Positions 1 through 14,296 of a stretch of DNA of 64,000 bases are shown piece by piece. A program made the position numbers and the translations under genes. Origin of the DNA: Tubiluchus corallicola (taxonomy: Eukaryota > Priapulida > Priapulimorpha > Priapulimorphida > Tubiluchidae); NCBI GenBank assembly GCA_030141605.1, contig JAQGDQ010000229.1, positions 294,743-358,742 on the forward strand, read 5' to 3'. The notes below the pieces were generated by a model. It had not been told where the DNA came from and did no database searches. It saw only the letters and a list, made by a program, of their open reading frames with translations. Each line of letters begins with the position of its first letter. The stretch's first letter is position 1.

Positions 1-365
1 TGCTTTCTTTCTTGTTTCACTTCTTCTTCCTTCTCTTCTCCTTTTTAGGCTCAGCAGTTGACCAGGCCTACAATCATTTCTCGTTTTCGCATTTTAATTG
101 TTTATTCTTCGTTGTTTCTTTCTTAATTTTATTTCTTAATTTTTATCATTCTTTCCTTTATTTCATATTTTCTTTTTACGTTCCTTCCTTCCTTCTTATT
201 TGTTCCCTTTCTTCTTTCCATATGTGTTTCTCGGTTTCTTCGTTGCTTCCTTCGCTTTTTATTTCTTATTTTTTTATTTCTTTCTATCTTGGCTTCTTTT
301 GTTTGTTCTTTCTTTCCTTTTTCTTAACTGCTTCTCTCATCTTTTCTTTCTTTCGATCTAGGGTT
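1..365. repeat. Polypyrimidine-rich low-complexity tract
   Basis: The plus strand is almost purely T and C in runs such as ttctttc and ttccttcc, interrupted by a few A/G stretches. It is a degenerate TTTC/TTCC microsatellite. An open frame of about 118 codons across it is a composition artefact, made mostly of Phe, Ser and Leu. Confidence 0.8.
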
Positions 366-2200
366 TAGGTCTCAGTTACTAATTTTTCTTATTCATTTCT
401 ACTATAACAAAAGGTAATAGTTGTGATCTTGTGCGGAATAGTTCGAGAGATTGCAAGTTATTATTCTCTTGAATGATGTTTTATCTCATTTGTTACACGA
501 GCAGGTGAAATGCAGTACCCGCTATAGAAGCAAAGACCCTCTGGCTCAGTTTAACTTATCACGGAAATTTCGGTTTGTATTTATTCTCAAAACTCATCGA
601 CTAGAAAACCTGCAAATAAGCAAGCAGTTTTACAGACATTTAGGTGTTGGATGCATGCCAAACAAATTTCCATGACATTATTTTGGCAATTTCAATCTGC
701 TTAACTCCCGTCGAAACGAAAAAGCTCTACCACAAATGCGCCGCCGTGTTATTACTGAGTGTTTTAAACTGCCAATTCAGTAAAAAATTATTCCAAAGCT
801 TGTAGACAAAGCGTTTGTTATAGTAACAGGTATTTTTAAAAAAAGTTTTTTCTAAAGCAAGTGATGTAAGTGCGAATCGCCCAATCATACTCCGCCCCTG
901 CAATTTGAGGATTCCAGCTTATTCGACCTATACGTTAGGGCTAAAAATATAGATAATAAAACATTTTAACCTGCTTTTTGATCCTGTGAGGGACCTGGGA
1001 GTAGCTGTAGACTTTGCTTTAAACAATTTCTATTGTTCTAAAGTTCAGTTTATCCTCAGCAATGATGAGAAATCTGTCAGGTTTCCCCTTAGTTTCCAAC
1101 ACCCAATGTAATATTTGTGGCGTGAATGGACTCTGAGCACATCATCAAACAGATATCTCCAAAATGATCCACTGAACCAGCAGAGACGTCTCAACTGCGT
1201 TAACCCTCCCTCAACGAGGTTTGATGGTTTGATGCGCTAGTGTCTAATGTTCCACAGTTAATCATTAGCAAGGTTTTTACCAATCTTACCAATGAGAAAA
1301 ATGTATAGTAAAAATTTCTTTTTGGACACATATTCGCTCGTTTGTAACGTCAGTATCATGCGTGTGAACTATACTTTTGAAATATGATTGTGTATGTAAT
1401 CATTTTTTTAGGTTAGCTATGTTGTTGTAATATACCATGACTGTTGAACTAACATGTTTTTTCTTTGTGTTGATAACGCCATGGCCATTTCATTGTTATC
1501 ATCTACATTAACTAGCACTGTAATTAGGTCACTTTACAATGGGTGGCCTGTACGTTATGCAGTGGTCTTTTCATCTTGTACAGGTTTCCCTTGCTAATTT
1601 ATTGTGTTGTATATTTCTTATTATTGTGTTAATTTGTTATGGTTAAAATAAATGTCGAATATCAATATCAAGGAAGTGAGCAGCCCGAAACAGTACGGCG
1701 AAGTGAAATGAACAGTACAGTACAGTTAAGCCCCTGGAGCGAGTGTCGAACCTAAGCGGTCAAGCGCTTCTCATTTCTGAAGCATGCGCGCGTAATAAAC
1801 TCTGCATGAAAATGTGAAACCTTGCATTAAAGAAACCACAAGCCACGAATGACGTAATGTTTCTAACAACTCTGCCATGTCAAATAAGACGTAATTATTG
1901 CTCAAAACGAATTCATGCATTTTGCAAAAAGTTATTGATTAGTGGATAACGGAACGTGTTAAACTCTCACGCTATCTCGCAGAAATCTTTATCGCAATGC
2001 AGTCACGAAAGGTTGGCGTTCTAATCCGGGAATCGACTAATCCACTTTAGTTAGCATGCACGTAACAATACTTGTGCACACGGGTAAAATTCGGGAGGGG
2101 GGGGGGAGAAGTACAGGAAAAAGTAGGTGGCCAAAAGTATTTTTTTCGGAGCGAAAAATATTTGCCAACCGCAGTTAGAGTCACCGTAAAAGTGGTGGTG
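366..2200. other. Gene-free stretch, nothing recognised
   Basis: AT-rich sequence with no open frame that looks like protein and no splice-compatible exon set on either strand. A run of 11 G at about 2096-2106 is the only notable motif. Confidence 0.5.
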
Positions 2201-2203
2201 GTC

Positions 2204-2335
2204 GTGCTAGTATCTGCAACCTCATTGCTAGAACCCACAACCTCAGTGCTAGTACTCGCAACCTCAGTGCTAGTACCCGCAACCTCAGCACTAGTAAACG
2301 CAACCTCAGTACTAGTGTGCTAGTACCTGCAACTA
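2204..2335. repeat. 21-bp minisatellite, about six copies
   Basis: Copies of a 21-bp unit (gtgctagtacccgcaacctc plus a) follow each other, the best pair at 2246-2266 and 2267-2287. Outer copies are diverged. The unit is a multiple of three, so one plus-strand frame stays open and reads as a 7-residue repeat, but no start or splice context supports translation. Confidence 0.85.
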
Positions 2336-2339
2336 TGTT

Positions 2340-5300
2340 TGTCTATGTAATAGTTCAGTTGACCGTAGGTTCATCCGTGAACCATAGCCCTAGGGCATTC
2401 GAGACAAAAATTTTGATTAAAATTTATGCAAACTTAACTGTGAACTAAGCTATTTTTAATGATGAAAATAAAAAACAATGTTCCCTTTAATTGCTGTTCC
2501 TTTTTTTGAAGTTATTTCAAGCTTTACAACAACAGAAAAGTATGTACTTGAAAACTTCTAAAATTCGCTGACTTTCTTTATTGAAAACGCTACAGAAATT
2601 GTTTGTAAAAAGTGTAAAAGAGCTTCTAGCCAAACTTTGTTTTCAATTACTAAAACATAAAGTGTTTGTTTTATTTTCAGCTTAGAACAGCTTTTACGTG
2701 GTCAGAGTTAGAGGTGGGTACAGGGTGTCTAAATAAACTTCATATCAGGCGTATGTGAATAAAAGGCAGAGACATCTTTTATCGACTGTAAAATATCACT
2801 TTAATTGAACCCTTTTGGCATTTTTGCTATCTTCAGAAATATAGTTGGACTATATCCAAAGAAATTAGAAATTTAGTCAAAATAAAGTACAATTATAAAT
2901 TAGGGCATGAAATAAGGTGGTTTGTGAAGTAAAATAATTACTGAAACATAAACAAATAATTATCTGTAAAAAAGACGACCAAAAATAAAGACTTGGACTT
3001 CTATTGTCTCATTTTAGTTTGTTTTAGTTCGACTATATTTTTGAAGTTGGCAGTAATGCCAGCAGGCCTCAAATAAAGTGAAACTATACAGTCAGTAAGG
3101 TGAGTCATTGCCTTTAGCGCCACTAAAACAGATTACTGCTTTGAATTCACTGGGTGAAAATTATTAGTTAGAGGGTAGAGCAGACTGAATGACTTTTTTG
3201 GAACGCCTAATTTTTTCAGTATTTTGAGATGATATACGAATCAAACACAAATAACGTAGAGAAACGCAGCGCGCTCCAATTACGTCACTTTGATTTAAGC
3301 ATAATTTATGCATGTCGTAATTAGCATAATAATATGAATCGCGATCGCGATCGACAATGACAGCAATTAGGCGATGTTTATGGATGTTTTTCAACTACTT
3401 AGTGTAAGATTCGACAAAAAGCTGCAGACAATGCAAAGAAATGAATTCAGAAGAACAAGACTGAATGAATTCAGATCCAAATCCGCGAGCATGACGGCGT
3501 TTATCACTTATGCTTCCCACACATATGTCTGACAAGTGCAGTTTAGCCAATGTAAGTGTAACTAACCAATGGCAGGTACACATTATTACTGGAGCATGTC
3601 TAGTCTAGCGCGGTTTACTCATATGAGACTGTGAAGAGTAGTTTCCTCGAATTTTCACAGTTTCGGTCCTATCTCGGACACTTAAATATCTCGACATTTC
3701 AACTGCACCATTGTCAGGCGCCCTGCTCCAGGTGTCTACACTACCAGTTTCGTGGCTCCACGTACTATAGTTTCCGAGTTATTCAATGTTAGGACTTGAA
3801 ATGACCGATGTCCTGTGTCCTTCACCCTTTGACTGAGGTCACCATAACATTGCAGCTGTTCACCATGAAAGTTTCTTGACCGTAGTACACTCGTTTGCGA
3901 GTTAAACAAGTCCAAGAAAATTCGATGCCTAATTTTAGATCCGCGCCGCTCGCGGATTAAATTTATTTCCGTGCAGAACGAAATCAAAGATTAAGGACAA
4001 GCGGGAAACCAGTTACTTAAACGCAAAAATTCGGTTTTAGAAAACAGTACTTACAACTTCCATAGTTTTCTAATTATTATTATTAATATTTATCATAGAA
4101 ACTTTTTTGACTAATTTTCCACTTAAAATAAGTCTGAGACAAAAAATTGGCCGGCCAAACATAAAAGTCTATAACCTAAAAATAACTAAACTGAAATTGT
4201 TAATTACCATTTTAATTAAACGCAGTTGATATATTACTTTAGTGTCGCCTGTATGTCTGTGAATTCATTCTTTTCTGAATCATTATTTTCACATGTGACA
4301 AATGGTGAAAAATTTTATGTTACAAAGTAATAATTATGTATGATTATAAAACATGATTTTACATTACAAAGTAATAATTTTCATAGTTTTTTTTTGGTTA
4401 TAATTGGTTTGATAGCCACCGCAATTTTACACGCAGATCCCTGCATTTTGTACGTCGGCGACACATTTTGATTATACTTGTTGAAAAAACGTATTTATGC
4501 ATGTTTTTAACACATGTGTAGTAAAAAAGATTTTTACAATCTTTACTTTCGGAAAAAATAAAAATTACAAACGCCTTACCTCAAATTCAATGTCATGTTC
4601 AGTAAATCGGGTTTTTGAATACCTGCAAAAGAGGATAACACTAATTACATAAACATTTAAAATGCATAGCAAGCATTTTCCTGAGTGTGTAATTAATGGT
4701 TAGGTAAATCGGTATGGTGCAGATTTAGCTTAACCATGCGGCCTAGGCCACAAAACAATGAAGAATCTTGTTAATAGCTTAGAGAATTGCCCAAATATAA
4801 ATTATAAATCGCAACTAAAATGAGCAAAGTTTATACGGAGAGTATCATGTCGTTAAGAGTTTGCTTATTCACGCAATTATATCAAGGCAATTTTAGTAAT
4901 CGGTTTAACGGGAAGTAATTTTATAATCTTACATTACGAGAGTGGCAATTAGTGTGCTGGGTGTATGCTAAAACCCGTATTTCCTTAATTCATGGTAAGA
5001 ATGTTCCTGGGGTGTACTTCGCCATTTACATCTGCTCTTCGTGCAGTCTGCTAGCAGATGATAAGAACAAAAACGAATAGCCAGCCTACGTTTCCCATTT
5101 CATTAGCGAGATTAATTAAATTCAGTAATATAAACGAAAACTATGGCGATTTAACTTAATTTAAGCACACTAAAACGTTGCCGCTGTTTTGTTAGAAACG
5201 TAAGCCGAAGACACTGATATCCCCTCTACAAGCAGTGGGAGAATAAATAATACTATCAAGAACGACGAATTAATTTGTTCTTTGGTTAACATTGAAAACG

Positions 5301-5500
5301 GACTCTCCCATGAGACATAGATACGTTGTTTTTCTCCTAGGACGGCTATTGTGCAGTGAAGTGACAGACGGTTGTTGCAATAAATTAAATAGAAATGCAA
5401 AAAACATGCAAATCTTGATTGAAATTACGAGAAAAAGAGTAAGGGGTAGTCTAAAGCAATGTAGATTAGAATTAAAAAAAAGGGCACAGAGTTGCAATGA
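2340..5500. other. Gene-free stretch
   Basis: No recognisable gene. A short direct repeat (ttacaaagtaataattatg and a similar copy) lies near 4320-4380. Open frames are short and without protein character. Confidence 0.45.
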
Positions 5501-5506
5501 ATGAGA

Positions 5507-5514
5507 GTTGTTGC

Positions 5515-5559
<45 letters not shown>
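5507..5559. repeat. (TTG)n microsatellite
   Basis: About 17 TTG units with one TGC variant near the start. They produce a poly-Val frame that is not a gene. Confidence 0.95.
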
Positions 5560-5898
5560 ATGTGAATTATGTGAATTACAGTACTTCGCTTTGAAAGCTG
5601 CCGCGAAACTAACGCTTACTCGTTTTCATCCCAAATGTTTCGCAGGGCTTTACTCTCTAATACGCATTAACTGTTATTCCTTTATCCTAGTAGTATAGGA
5701 GTTTGTATTAGTGTTGTGTGCCAGTCAGCTTTGTTTAATTTTAAATTAATGTCCTTTGCGTTTGTATAACATTATCAGTCAGCCTTTTGTTGATGCAACT
5801 CTGTATCTGTAATATGTCTTAATATATTCAAATCTTATTTACGTGTAGAACAACTCCCTGCAAATAGATAACACCTTTTTGTATATTTTTGTTTTATT

Positions 5899-5899
5899 A

Positions 5900-5938
<39 letters not shown>
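5899..5938. repeat. (TAA)n microsatellite
   Basis: Thirteen or so consecutive TAA units; the minus-strand poly-Leu frame over it is an artefact. Confidence 0.95.
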
Positions 5939-5939
5939 T

Positions 5940-7085
5940 TATCATAAATAATAATAATGTGTTTACTTATTTGTTTTACTGCTCGTGTTACTGATGTTAT
6001 TTTTGTTATCATTTTTAGTTGTTGCAGAGGTCGACGGTGATGACAGTGGCGCAATTATTATTTAAATTAGGCCGCTTTCAAAATATACTGGAAAGATTTA
6101 ACGTCCTTACTTTTAGACTAGACCTCGAACAGATTTTTCCACTATAACATACAGTTTCAAAAAATGCTTTGGCTTATTTTTGCAAGTTCGTCTTACTATA
6201 GTTCGATTTTTGTTACCGAGATTTTCTGACGGCAAGGAAATGGACGAAGCATAAATATCCGTCCTTTAAATAAAGTTCGATTAAGGCTCACTGTAATCGC
6301 AACTTGTTAGGCACAATGGCAGGTAATCTACTTATACTTCAAAGTCAATATCTTCAAGGAAAATTCAGTAGGATCTTTGTTATATAATAACATGGTTTAA
6401 TAAGAAAAATGATGTAACCGCATCTGTAATTCCAATACCAATCTAACATATTTGATTAATACTTTTGAGCAGATTAAGTTCAATGTTACATTGCATTAAG
6501 TTCATTGTTAGTCAGCCATTTGCATTTTTGTAAATTTGGTACAAGCGGAATCGTACGGATTTTAGAAAAACATTAAAACATTTTACGCTATGCTAAAGTT
6601 AGAGTGTACCAGCCTCTTTTAGCTCTGCAACGATTTAATAGACGGCGACACCAGTGCAATGTAGTCTTCTTATGCATTTAGAAGCGTCATCAAAACCTAT
6701 GAGTATTATACAGCGTTATGCAAGTTGTACGAATACAAGCAGATCCAGACTGCATTGCGTTGTGCAAATTGTTCGCTTTAATGTGTTATGCAAATTTGAA
6801 TCAATATTTGGTTATGATATCATCAGATAGGCTTGTATGTGGCAGTAATGTTAATCACTCAAACGTGAAATACAGTGCCGGGTTTACGGTAGTTTCACGG
6901 CAGTTACTTCTAAATCAGAAATTATGCCGACTGTACTAACAAGAAACTTAATTGAACTTCTACATAACTTACATAATGATTATTGGCTTTCCAAGCATAG
7001 TATAGTAGTTCACATAAAAGTTACAATTAAAAATAGAAATCAAGTGTGTTAACTTTACAATCATTTCATTAATAATTTTAAAGAA
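5940..7085. other. Gene-free stretch
   Basis: AT-rich, with no recognisable coding sequence, RNA gene or element seen on either strand. Confidence 0.45.
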
Positions 7086-7089
7086 CAAA

Positions 7090-7094
7090 AACAA

Positions 7095-7127
<33 letters not shown>

Positions 7128-7131
7128 TAGC
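7090..7131. repeat. (CAG/CAA)n microsatellite
   Basis: Interrupted run of CAG and CAA units. No open coding context. Confidence 0.9.
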
Positions 7132-7169
7132 AACAGAAACACCAATATTATCGTTACTGGTGACTGGAC

Positions 7170-7450
7170 TGTTGCATTGCTGTTAGGTGAATTAATTAAC
7201 CTAAATTAAATTAATCGATATGTCTATTAGAATCGATCAATTTAACAATTGATAAACTCTAGCAGAATCGAACTGGAGTTTAATTGGCAATTAGATCAAC
7301 TCGAATCAATCAGTAAGGCTAGTCGATTTAAGCGGTACAATAAGCTCCAACAGAATCGAGCGAGAGTTTAATAATTTGAATAAATCGAATCAATCAATTT
7401 GTCGAATTAATCGATTCCTCTAATAAGTCCAGCAGAATTGATGACAGTTT
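7170..7450. repeat. Degenerate 82-87 bp tandem repeat
   Basis: Units begin near 7255, 7342 and 7424 with related starts (aactctagcagaatcg, aagctccaacagaatcg, aagtccagcagaattg) and share internal motifs such as tcgaatcaatca. A partial copy precedes them. Two full diverged units and two partial ones are visible. Confidence 0.65.
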
Positions 7451-7679
7451 GTGTGCAGACACTAGACAGTTTGTCTCCTTGACAAATTGACATATCATTG
7501 ACTGAATTTATGCATCACAAGTTGACACTATTGATTACAGTAAAGTGGGCGCTATATATGTCGCCTTACTCTCGTTTATCTTGAGAATTTCCAGCGCTCT
7601 CATGTGGAAAACCCATTCTGATTATCACAGTATAAAATCGATCTTGATTATCGGAGGACTACTGACTGATGACTCTTGG

Positions 7680-7713
7680 TGTGCGTGCGTGCGTGTGTGT
7701 GTGTATGTGTGCG
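7680..7713. repeat. (GT)n-like microsatellite
   Basis: Interrupted GT/GCGT dinucleotide run. Confidence 0.85.
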
Positions 7714-8208
7714 TGTTAACAGCTATTCTCTTCATTTTAGAAAAGGATTGTAAAACAAGTGACCAGTTATCGGTTTGTTAATCGCCAGGTGACGCTTTTT
7801 AACATAAACTTAACCATCAAGTGATATTCTAGTTTTGGGATGTCATGAAGTGGTTTCAATAATTTCGTCAATTGTGTTTCAGTTTTATTTATGAACTAAT
7901 TATTAAGAACTAATTATGTTACATCTATCTTGAATTTCTTTCTAATGCTAGGCTACTCGTTTAGAGCAGCCAACTGTAAAATCTAAAATGTGCAAGTATC
8001 ATGCGTATCTTCCTACTAATAAATGTATTTATTTTACCTTGCTTATGAAAGTATGTCAAATTTGTGATTTTTTATAGCAGTTATAGATAAACTTCTATAG
8101 TCTACCTGACATTAGCAGGGTCTGTCAAGTTTGCTTTGTAGCTGCGTCTCCTCAATAAACAGGTCATTGTTGTTGTAATGTCATGAGCGTATATTATCAT
8201 GTTAGTGT

Positions 8209-8263
8209 CAAATAAATAAATGAATAAATAATAAAATAATAATAATAATAATAATAAAAAATA

Positions 8264-8338
<75 letters not shown>

Positions 8339-8353
8339 TATTATTATTATTAT
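8209..8353. repeat. Long (AAT)n microsatellite
   Basis: About 140 bases of AAT/AAAT units, ending in a short ATT tail that can pair with it. The poly-Ile frame on the minus strand is an artefact. Confidence 0.95.
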
Positions 8354-9265
8354 AATATATAAATTATTCCAAAATAACGTTATTTGAAAGACGCATTTTG
8401 AAATGATTTGCTGAAAGTCAACCAGTGACAACAGGTAGAGAACGTAGCTTGCCTTAAGTGCAGCGCATGTTTACCGTCGGGACAACTGCATTAAGGTTTT
8501 ATTATGGCTTCAGCGCGTATGGCTTCTGCTATAAGATGTATCAGCCTGGAAGACGTTGGCAGCAAACAGCAGGAACTCATGAGTTGCCAAGCAACTACAA
8601 AGCATCGTTTCAGCGTGTGGCACAGTTATTATGTCGCCTATAAATCAAGAAGCATATTAGCCGGGGCTACCTTATAATAGCGTGCTTTGTAGATGTCTCT
8701 TGGGTTGCTGGTAATTATTTTTTAGTAGCGCTGGGTCATTCTATATGGTTAACTATTTATAAAGCTAACCAATATAGTACACAGTGTAACATAACTTTTA
8801 GCTAAGTGGGTGATGGGGATGGGAGGAGAGGTGCGCAGAAACAACAAGTAATTGTGTAGGACAAGTTATGACATCGAAGTATTGCAGACACAACAATGAA
8901 TTTGTAATGGCCTGAAAACTAGTGTGTAAACCTCGCCTGTCTCACACAGCCTGTAAACTTGAGGAATGTGACTGAGGTGACTCAAAGAACTCGAGATTCT
9001 CTAACGTAGATATCTCACAATCTTATTTGTTGAATACCGATCAACGGCAGATATCGTCTTAGCTTACCATTCTGCCTTTCAGCTCCAATGTGTTCGATGG
9101 GCTGAGGTAGAGTGAATTTCCAGGCCATTCAGTTCAATCGAACACGCGGGATATGTTTCAGCTTCATTTGGATGTAATAAATTGACTGTACTTCTACAAA
9201 TTGTTTCTGCAATACAGCACAAAGTGACGTATCTTTCTGCAGTTAGAACAACGACCGTCACCTCA
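8354..9265. other. Gene-free stretch
   Basis: Short open frames on both strands but none with protein character or a splice partner. Nothing recognised. Confidence 0.45.
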
Positions 9266-9267
9266 CA

Positions 9268-9800
9268 GACAGTGCCAATGTCGCCAGTCTGCGACACTTT
9301 TGAGAATTTCACACCTGTTACACCTGTTTCTCGTGTTGCACACAATCTTATCTTAAGTTCAAAATCATCGATACATTCACCATTTTGAAAACTCCAACGG
9401 TGTCCCAATCTTACTACTTCTACAAACTGTAGATTCAGTCTGTTAAGTTTAGGATTATGACATAGTGATATAAACCCTGTTGAAAGTACTCAAAACGTCT
9501 TTGTTCTAATAAATTTCACGTAAACAGTCCCAATGTCGAGAGTGTGCAACACTCCTCTGTTGTACTGATTCTTCAAACTCTACAGTCTACAGCACACAAT
9601 ATTATCTTAAATTCACAATCATCGACACATTTACTATTTTCAGAACTTCAACAGAATCACCAAAACGGCCATCATTTAAAAAACTCTAACAAACAGTTTC
9701 CAGTTTTGCTGCTTGTACAAACTCTATATTCTCTGAAGTTTAGGATCACGACATAAATCTTTGTTGAAACCGCCCAAAACCTCTTTATTCCAGTATTGAT
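9268..9800. repeat. Diverged tandem duplication, unit about 256 bp
   Basis: Two copies in direct orientation start at about 9268 (acagtgccaatgtcg) and 9524 (acagtcccaatgtcg). They share ordered blocks: cacacaat.ttatctta, tcatcgaacattcac-like, ctacaaactct-like and gtttaggat.a.gacata. Copies differ by many substitutions and small gaps, so the event is old. No coding function is evident. Confidence 0.75.
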
Positions 9801-12800
9801 TCTGAAATTTCTAATAAGACAGTCAAGGCGTTATTGAAGAGTACACGAGCTAATTTTTTTACGGTTATTACACAAAAACGAATTATTATCTCGATGCTTG
9901 CCAACTAGCTTAATATAAATAAATAAAGTACGCCTGAGCTATTTATCTAAAAGAGAGTAATAAATACGTTCACAGCCTCCTCGCCATAAAAATAATCCAT
10001 TCCCAGTCTTCTAGTAGCTTCTTTGAAATTAATCACTCGCCTGAGCGTGCGAAATGTTTGGGGAATTAATTAATCAAAACGGGTCACCTAGGTTGATTTA
10101 ACAGAGCTTACGCTTCCTTATCTCTAATCTGAAGCCAGAGATCGGAAAATAAGCCACCTGAATATGCTAAGGGAAAGATCTTGTTTAATTAGTGTAGCAC
10201 GCAAGGGCGTATTGATAGTATTATCACTTCATAATCAGCTAAGCAAATTACTACATTAGCGAAATATTGGCTTCATGGTAAATCTACGAAAGAGGGGGAA
10301 GGGAAGGCTGCTATAAGAAAAAAGGCAGCGCGCATCATTATTTAAAGAAAAGAAAGTGTTGATTTATTGAAAATTAAAGTTTGAAAATTAACATTGTAAT
10401 TCCGGTGTTTTATCTACTTGCTTAACGGCAGATAAACAGGGTTTTCTTTTGCGAATTCTTAGATTACCTGGATCCACCCATGGTAAGTATTAAGTTGGCA
10501 CATTCAGTGACATTCTACAGGTTAGATTTACTTGCTTGCACCTAATAGTGTAATGTCTGGGCTGAATTTACAGTAAAACGCCATTAAGGTTGCTTTTCAC
10601 AAACCCGTGCTAGTATACGTTTACTTCTGCAAACATTCTATAAATTTTCCCTCTAAAACCAACACAGTTTGGACTGGCTTCGCAATATTTTAATAGCTCT
10701 GCGGCCAGTGGTTATTAAGCCTACTACTGAGCCTATTTACAAAGTTTAATTCATTTAATGTAAAAAGGGGTTTTTACAAGAATCTCAGGAAGGTGGGGTC
10801 CCCTACTTTATACAAAATAAAAAAGAAGCGTTTCCAGAAAGCTTTGTTAATGAATGGCGCCAACATGCCATACAAGAGTGTTTACAGTATGAGTGGCGCC
10901 ACCTTCGAACGGAGTATTAGTGGCTTATACTATTAAAGTGATTTTTATTTGTATTATCATCCGTTCTTCACATAAACACATAGTATTGCGTAAAGCACTA
11001 TTTTTTCTATATAGAAGCGCATAGCCTAATAAATAAAAAGTCAGAGTTTACAGGTCTGTACGTTTCTTATAATTCGAGGTGAGCCTTACACTAGTCAACC
11101 TAACCAAGTCGTTAACGAAAATCATTACCAGCTAGTTTACATGGAATTAAAGTGAAATTATCGTCTGATATGGAAAAGCCGGCGTTGGCTTCCCCCTCCC
11201 CTTTGAGAATTCAAACCGATAAGTAATAGCATTAACAACGGGAATGACAAGCTTGAATACCAGTCAGTCGAACCGTATGATTTTTTTTTGAAATTGAAGA
11301 TTGTTGAACTTTTGGTGACACAGTTCAATGAAGCCAATCTTCTGGCATACATACTTCAGAGTCCAGATGGATTTTATCTTAGTTTCTCACTACATAGGTC
11401 AAGCACAGCATGCTAACGAATAGCTTGTTTAGTAAGTAAATACTGAGTGAATGAACGCTCAAACAACGTAATGGAACAAAATTTGACTCGATTTCTCAAA
11501 ACGCAAGATTATTCGAAGCCACCCTTGGCCGATTTCAAAACCATTCTGAATCAGTCACATTCGCATCCTCCAACATGACGTTCCTTTCCTCTACTGAAGA
11601 TGCGCTAAACCTGTGACCATTCAGATTTTGATGTAAACAAAGTTCTTTCTTTCAGAGTACCAGTTGACTCGGATGGGACTGAACAACATTGTAAGCAATG
11701 GCTCAACAGCCAGAATGCGATCAATGTAGCGCCCCAATGACGTTTGGCAGAGAAAATTGCATCAAGAGAAGCTCAAGCTGTGAATGATGTACCCGGGAGG
11801 CAAAATGAACATGCGTTTTTGACGTGCGGGACGGCCGATAATAACTACATTTTGCTTTGCCCGGGTGAGAAAACAGGAATTTAAAAGCTGGAGGGATGAC
11901 CATTATGGCGCAGAGAGGATGTGATCGATCGTTGAGAAGAGATGAGTAAGCAATTCCCAGTTAGAATCGTTTGTGCCAAGCTTTGGTAAAAATGACATGA
12001 AAGCAGTCGAAATAATTTGTAGCATGGTTTTAGTTCAGACATGCAGAAACATTATGACGCTGGATACGTTTTAGTTACACATTTACATACAGTTGCACAA
12101 AAAAGCATAAAGGAATGACAGGAAAATGGCAGTTTAGATTCTACAAATAATTCATTACGTTACTAGAACCAAAGCATTAATCTTCTTAGAGCACCCTTAC
12201 ATGACTGCAGTAATAGGCAACACCAATAAGGGCACTGTATATCTTTTCCCATAACTACGCCTTCTATCTAGATAAAAATCAATCAACGGTGATCTAATTT
12301 CATCCACTAGTCGAAAAACGCTCTGTAAAGGAAATTAAAGTAATTGTTTTAACAAAGAGTTTGTTTTTCTACCGTTTCTAAAACTGACAGCCTTTGAAAC
12401 CCGTCACGCATGTAAGCGAAACAACTGACACCCTTTGAAGCCAAAGATCTAGTCGACTGATTTCTTCCAGCCTGAATCAAAGCTGATCTCATTAAATGAG
12501 TAATGAAAAACTAACCCGTACTCGTCGAGGTCTGCTCAAGTATGTAGCACACGAAATTGTCTGTGAGTGATAAGAACAAGAGCTCGCTGGTCGATAGAGT
12601 GAAGAGATGGATAACTCTTGTGCGATATTGTAACAGCGTTTGTGTGTGTACAGCCTCCGCAACGACTTGTAGAGAATACAAACTGTTCATTCTCAAACGC
12701 CAGTGATACATCAGGTGGCACAAAAACGAGCTCACCAAAATTACGATGTTAATATACGAAAAAATAAAGGAAATTCTTGAAAATTAGCGCACTGATGTTG

Positions 12801-13465
12801 CAGCTGCTTCTGTGTAAACACCAAAAATTTTGTCATTTCCTTAATTTTTTCCAAAAATACTGAAGTTTTAACTCTAAAAAAATGAAGTCGGAAAAAATTT
12901 GTATGTCACTATTGTTAAAATTTACATCAACTATGCTATCTATCTACCATTTTCAATGCAAACTAGTAGAAGTTGAAGGTTTCACGCTCTTACCTGTATG
13001 TCAAAAAAGCCTGTGTGCTAAGTTTTTGTTCGTAAGTTCTTTTCATACACTCAGTCATGTGATTGTCACACGTTTTACCATTAAATTATATTAAAAAAAA
13101 TTGACAACTGGGAGCTTGCCTTACTTATCACGCTCTCAAACACAAGATACGCTGCCAGTGCAAATAAAGATACAAATCAAGGTGCTTGCTAAGTCAGGTG
13201 CACTTACTCTAATTAAAGAATGACTAACAGACAATTTTTACGCAAGAAGATAGATGACTGGGCTCTTATCTGGTCTTGGAAACAGACAAGATTTCAGTTC
13301 TATCAGCAGTAGAGAAAATTACTTGCAAGTAATTCATTGTCGTTTGCAGCTGGCACTCTGTTCCAAACTTTGAAGTGTACTGGAAATATAGTTAGTAGTG
13401 AAGATACAAATCCACAACTAATTAAATTTTGATATCAAATCGGAAAGGCCCGAAATGTGAAAAAA
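9801..13465. other. Gene-free stretch
   Basis: About 3.7 kb with no gene I can support. Short frames around 11,160-11,350, 11,720-11,900 and 12,510-12,740 lack protein character and have no splice partners. Confidence 0.45.
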
Positions 13466-13545
13466 TTGGAATACAGCTTGGATTTGAACCAGTAACCTCC
13501 TGCTTACAAGACAGACGCCTTAGATTACTAGGCCATTATATTTTC
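13450..13545 (-). repeat. tRNA-derived SINE head (fragment)
   Basis: On the minus strand a tRNA-like segment has a B-box-like ggttcaaatcc and an anticodon-arm-like tcttgtaagc. Flanking sequence toward 13,450 (aaggcccgaaatgtgaaaaa) resembles the flank of the element at 14.66-14.76 kb, so both belong to one family. No full cloverleaf can be drawn, so it is not called a functional tRNA. Confidence 0.5.
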
Positions 13546-14062
13546 CACTGATCAAGGCAGTCCAAATCTCATTCCTTATCATTATTAATAATAATCTTGA
13601 TATAAATATAATAATGTAACATAACAAATAATGTAACAAATAAATGTAATAACTCTTGTAAAATAATTTAGTTACAAGATTTTTATGTGTAACGGTGTCG
13701 CATTGTTACCAGTGTAATATCAGTAATTGCAGCAAAACAGGTTCGCTTACATTAACCTAAAAATGTAGATCCTTGTTAATATTAATAGTAGGCATATTTT
13801 GTATTGTGTTTTGTTCATCGACCATGCTTTATACATGTGCATGGCTGTGTAATCTAATGTAGGGATCAATACTGATTCGATTGTTAGTTATGCAGTTATA
13901 GATCTACTATAGCTAATGGTTCATGGCAGAAAGCCAGTTAAGCACTGTAAAATCGTTAATTATAATAGTAAATATCATAGTTAATCAAACGTGTTGCATG
14001 GTGGTTTTATGATTTTACTTTTTTCGAAGTAGGATGAAATAATACTGTACTACAGGTGCAGG

Positions 14063-14296
<234 letters not shown>

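Noticed and set aside
12-368. 118-codon frame rich in Phe, Ser and Leu, membrane-like
   Set aside because: Produced by the polypyrimidine tract; no other evidence of a gene.
8102-8431. 109-codon minus-strand frame with poly-Ile
   Set aside because: Translation of the AAT microsatellite.
9079-9408. 109-codon minus-strand frame
   Set aside because: Overlaps the diverged tandem duplication; the second copy does not keep it open and it has no protein character.
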